Source: Ktedonobacterales bacterium (lineage in GTDB: Bacteria > Chloroflexota > Ktedonobacteria > Ktedonobacterales > JADMIN01). Taken from it: a stretch of 7,141 bases of DNA. The notes under the pieces were generated by a model, which saw nothing but the letters and a program-made list of their open reading frames with translations, did no database searches and was not told the origin of the DNA. Made by a program: the position numbers and the translations under genes. How positions within the stretch are numbered: the stretch's first letter is position 1; each line of letters begins with the position of its first letter. The stretch is taken from positions 1 through 7,141 of the forward strand of contig JANWHL010000236.1 of the NCBI GenBank assembly GCA_025450405.1. Reading direction: 5' to 3'. Shown piece after piece: positions 5,638-7,141 of the stretch.

Positions 5638-6426
5638 CTAGGCCGCGAGGAAGGCGGCGATCAGGCCCGTGAGGAACACGCCGTCGAAGATGCCGGCGCC
5701 GCCGATGCTCAAGATGCGCGGTTTGCCGCTATCGGGGGCGGGCACCGGGCCGCGCCACCAAATGCGCTGCGGGCCGGCGGCGAGCAGACCGCCTTTGAGC
5801 ACACTGGGCAGGTTGAGGAGGTCGGCTCCGACGAGGGTACCAAGGGTGCCGGAGATGTAGGCGACCGGCGCGGCGTGGCCGGGATCGGCGAAGGGCGCGC
5901 CCGCCCAGGTCACCAGCGTGTAGGACACGATGGCCGCCACGATCGGCGGGATGAAGCCGGGCAAGGTGATGCCAACGCCGGGGACCGGGCGGGCGAGCAG
6001 CTTGGCGACGACCAGCACGACCACGGTAGCGATACCGGCGTCGAGAAGCGGTGTGGCGGTCCGGGACAGGAGGTAGGCCGAGAAGACGACGGGGAGGACC
6101 GCGCCGCCGATGTTGACGGCGATCACCTGCTCGACCACGGCCGGTGGATAGTAGTGGAACATGGTGACGATCCATTGGGCCATCGGGCTCATCTGGGACA
6201 TGGTGGGATCGGCCAACTGGATGCGCTTGCGTGAGAGCGGGATATTGATGGCGCTGCCAACCACGGAGGCGAGCAGGAAGAGCAGCGCCTGGGAGCGCGA
6301 GAGCCCAAGCATGGCGAAGGAGCCGGTGGCGAGCCCGAAGAAGAGGATCAGCAGCAGTGCGGGGACGACGATCACGAGCATGACGAGCGGCATGAAGGGA
6401 TGGTGGCGTGTGGAATTGGGCGGCAT
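5638..6426 (-). CDS. DUF1614 family multi-pass membrane protein
   Basis: 262 aa from the ATG at 6426, chosen because AGGAGG (6439-6434) lies 7 nt upstream. A longer in-frame reading to 6558 adds 44 Arg-rich residues encoded by the promoter region. About seven hydrophobic segments are visible, roughly 12-33, 37-60, 102-120, 127-146, 158-176, 186-203 and 244-261. Conserved-looking patches are SAINIPLSR (58-66), ADLLNLP (201-207) and IGGAGIFDGVFLTG (241-254), the last typical of DUF1614 (COG4089). The family has no established function. The protein would sit in the cytoplasmic membrane. It is the first gene of the unit leading into pqqD and the kinase, but functional linkage is not proven. Confidence 0.82.
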   Translation of the reverse strand: MPPNSTRHHPFMPLVMLVIVVPALLLILFFGLATGSFAMLGLSRSQALLFLLASVVGSAINIPLSRKRIQLADPTMSQMSPMAQWIVTMFHYYPPAVVEQVIAVNIGGAVLPVVFSAYLLSRTATPLLDAGIATVVVLVVAKLLARPVPGVGITLPGFIPPIVAAIVSYTLVTWAGAPFADPGHAAPVAYISGTLGTLVGADLLNLPSVLKGGLLAAGPQRIWWRGPVPAPDSGKPRILSIGGAGIFDGVFLTGLIAAFLAA

Positions 6427-6449
6427 GGGTCGGCCTCCTGGCGGAGCGT

Positions 6450-6489
6450 GCCCCGTGCGGGGGCGCCGTCGCCGGAGACGGTCTCCGGC
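6450..6489 (-). promoter_or_regulatory. Two hairpins in the DUF1614 leader
   Basis: GCCGGAGAC (6471-6479), G, GTCTCCGGC (6481-6489) is a perfect 9-bp inverted repeat around one base. It begins at the predicted transcription start of the DUF1614 unit. A second stem, GCCCC (6450-6454)/GGGGC (6460-6464) with a 5-nt loop, follows 11 bases before the Shine-Dalgarno site. They may stabilise the 5' end or act as an operator. The larger one could also be one copy of a dispersed genomic repeat. Confidence 0.45.
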
Positions 6490-6495
6490 ACCCAG

Positions 6496-6524
6496 AGTAT
6501 ACTGGAGTATACGGGACCGGGCAA
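6496..6524 (-). promoter_or_regulatory. Promoter for the DUF1614-pqqD-kinase unit, with phased AGTATAC repeats
   Basis: On the minus strand TTGCCC (6524-6519), a 17-bp spacer and TATACT (6501-6496, five of six) fit a sigma70 promoter with a start near 6489. AGTATAC occurs directly at 6496-6502 and 6506-6512, exactly 10 bp (one helical turn) apart. GTATAC is self-complementary, so the pair also reads as a TGGA-spaced inverted repeat. TATACT is also present on the plus strand (6498-6503), and the site may serve the divergent acetyltransferase, although no good plus-strand -35 was found. A third inverted repeat, GCGCGA (6525-6530)/TCGCGC (6534-6539), abuts the -35. Confidence 0.55.
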
Positions 6525-6614
6525 GCGCGACGTTCGCGCGATACCCGGTGGCGCTCAAACGGGGTGCTTGCTCGCGAGGGTGGCGGTCAGAGTCACCGCG
6601 GATGAGGAGGAGCG

Positions 6615-7141
6615 ATGGGCGCGGCCATGGGTCTCGCGCGCGTGGGTTCGGCTGAGGTGCCGCGCGTCGCGGCGCTGCTCGCGCGCGCCTTCGAGGACGA
6701 TCCGCTGATGGACTACGCCATGCCCGATCCCGCGGCGCGCGCGCGTCTGCTCCCCAAGCTGATCGGCCTGAACGTGCGCTATGGTCAGCGGTATGGCGAG
6801 GTCTATGCGACCGCCAAGTGGGAGGGTGCGGCGGTCTGGCTGCCGCCTAGGCGGACACGCTACACGCCGCGGCGGATGCCGCGCGCGGGCATGTTCGCGG
6901 CGCCGCTCGCGCGAGACTGGGCGGTCCTCCGGCGGCTCAGCGTCGCCGAGACCTACACGGCACGTCTTCACCGGCTCCACGCGCCGCGGGAGCACTGGTA
7001 TCTCTCGCAGATCGGGGTCGAGCCCAACCGCCAGGGCCAGGGGATCGGGAGCGCGCTGTTGCGGCCGATGCTGGCACGGATGGACGCGCAGAGCGTTCCG
7101 TGCTATCTCGAGACCGAGAAGGCGGCGAACGTCTCGTTCTA
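6615..7141 (+). CDS. GNAT family N-acetyltransferase, 3' end cut by window
   Basis: 175 complete residues are visible and the frame runs off the right edge. Residues 7-35 resemble the N-terminal GNAT helix (AEVPRVAALLARAFEDDPLMDYAM). Residue 128 onward holds the acetyl-CoA-binding core WYLSQIGVEPNRQGQGIGSALL (strand, then the pyrophosphate-binding Q-x-x-G-x-G/A-type loop at 140-145). CYLETEKAANVSF (163-175) matches the LET..xN..FY strand, so only ~20-30 residues are missing. The family moves an acetyl group from acetyl-CoA to an amine; this subgroup includes antibiotic- and small-amine-modifying enzymes, but the substrate cannot be told. The start is set by AGGAGG (6605-6610), 4 nt upstream. 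A second ATG at 6627 is too far from that site. The gene is transcribed divergently from the DUF1614 unit. Confidence 0.85.
   Translation, partial: MGAAMGLARVGSAEVPRVAALLARAFEDDPLMDYAMPDPAARARLLPKLIGLNVRYGQRYGEVYATAKWEGAAVWLPPRRTRYTPRRMPRAGMFAAPLARDWAVLRRLSVAETYTARLHRLHAPREHWYLSQIGVEPNRQGQGIGSALLRPMLARMDAQSVPCYLETEKAANVSF

Noticed and set aside
6427..6558. 44-residue N-terminal extension of the DUF1614 protein.
   Set aside because: Arg/Pro-rich, overlaps the predicted promoter and hairpins, while the ATG at 6426 has AGGAGG 7 nt upstream.
6555..6995. Minus-strand frame (146 codons) opposite the acetyltransferase.
   Set aside because: Arg/His/Pro-rich shadow; the plus-strand GNAT frame has a ribosome-binding site and family motifs.

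Overview
The window is very GC-rich (third positions almost all G or C). It carries seven recognisable genes, two of them cut by the window edges or nearly so. The gene mix (TIR-TPR protein, PqqD plus HPr-kinase-like pair, DUF1614 membrane protein, Tat-exported protein) and the GC bias fit a high-GC, free-living bacterium. Chloroflexota of the Thermomicrobia/Sphaerobacter type is my best guess, but that is inference and no marker gene is present. No rRNA, tRNA, CRISPR array, transposase or phage gene was seen.

Layout: (1) a membrane-protein-like N-terminus runs off the left edge on the minus strand (1-133) and is transcribed divergently from (2) a TIR-TPR protein (287-1708, plus). The plus gene ends 7 bp from the end of (3) a medium-chain dehydrogenase of zinc-ADH ancestry (1716-3008, minus). 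Upstream of it on the same strand are (4) a Tat-signal secreted protein of unknown function (3199-4068), (5) an HPr-kinase-like P-loop protein (4322-5218), (6) a PqqD-family protein (5234-5545) and (7) a DUF1614 multi-pass membrane protein (5638-6426). A divergent promoter region (6427-6614) separates these from (8) a GNAT acetyltransferase (6615 to beyond the right edge, plus).

Transcription: the minus-strand genes look like three units. DUF1614-pqqD-kinase reads from a promoter at 6496-6524 and ends near a 10-bp stem formed by a 16-bp tandem duplication (4287-4318). The Tat protein reads from a promoter at 4183-4212. The dehydrogenase reads from a promoter at 3133-3162 through a leader full of long palindromes. 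The PqqD/kinase pair is the functional core. PqqD-type proteins bind leader peptides, and HPr-kinase-like proteins in such neighbourhoods are known or suspected to phosphorylate peptides, but no precursor peptide, radical-SAM maturase, B1/B2 protease or cyclase is in view. The most unusual points are that orphan pair, a TIR domain without its catalytic glutamate, a dehydrogenase that has lost two of three catalytic zinc ligands, and inverted repeats sitting on the predicted transcription starts of several promoters.
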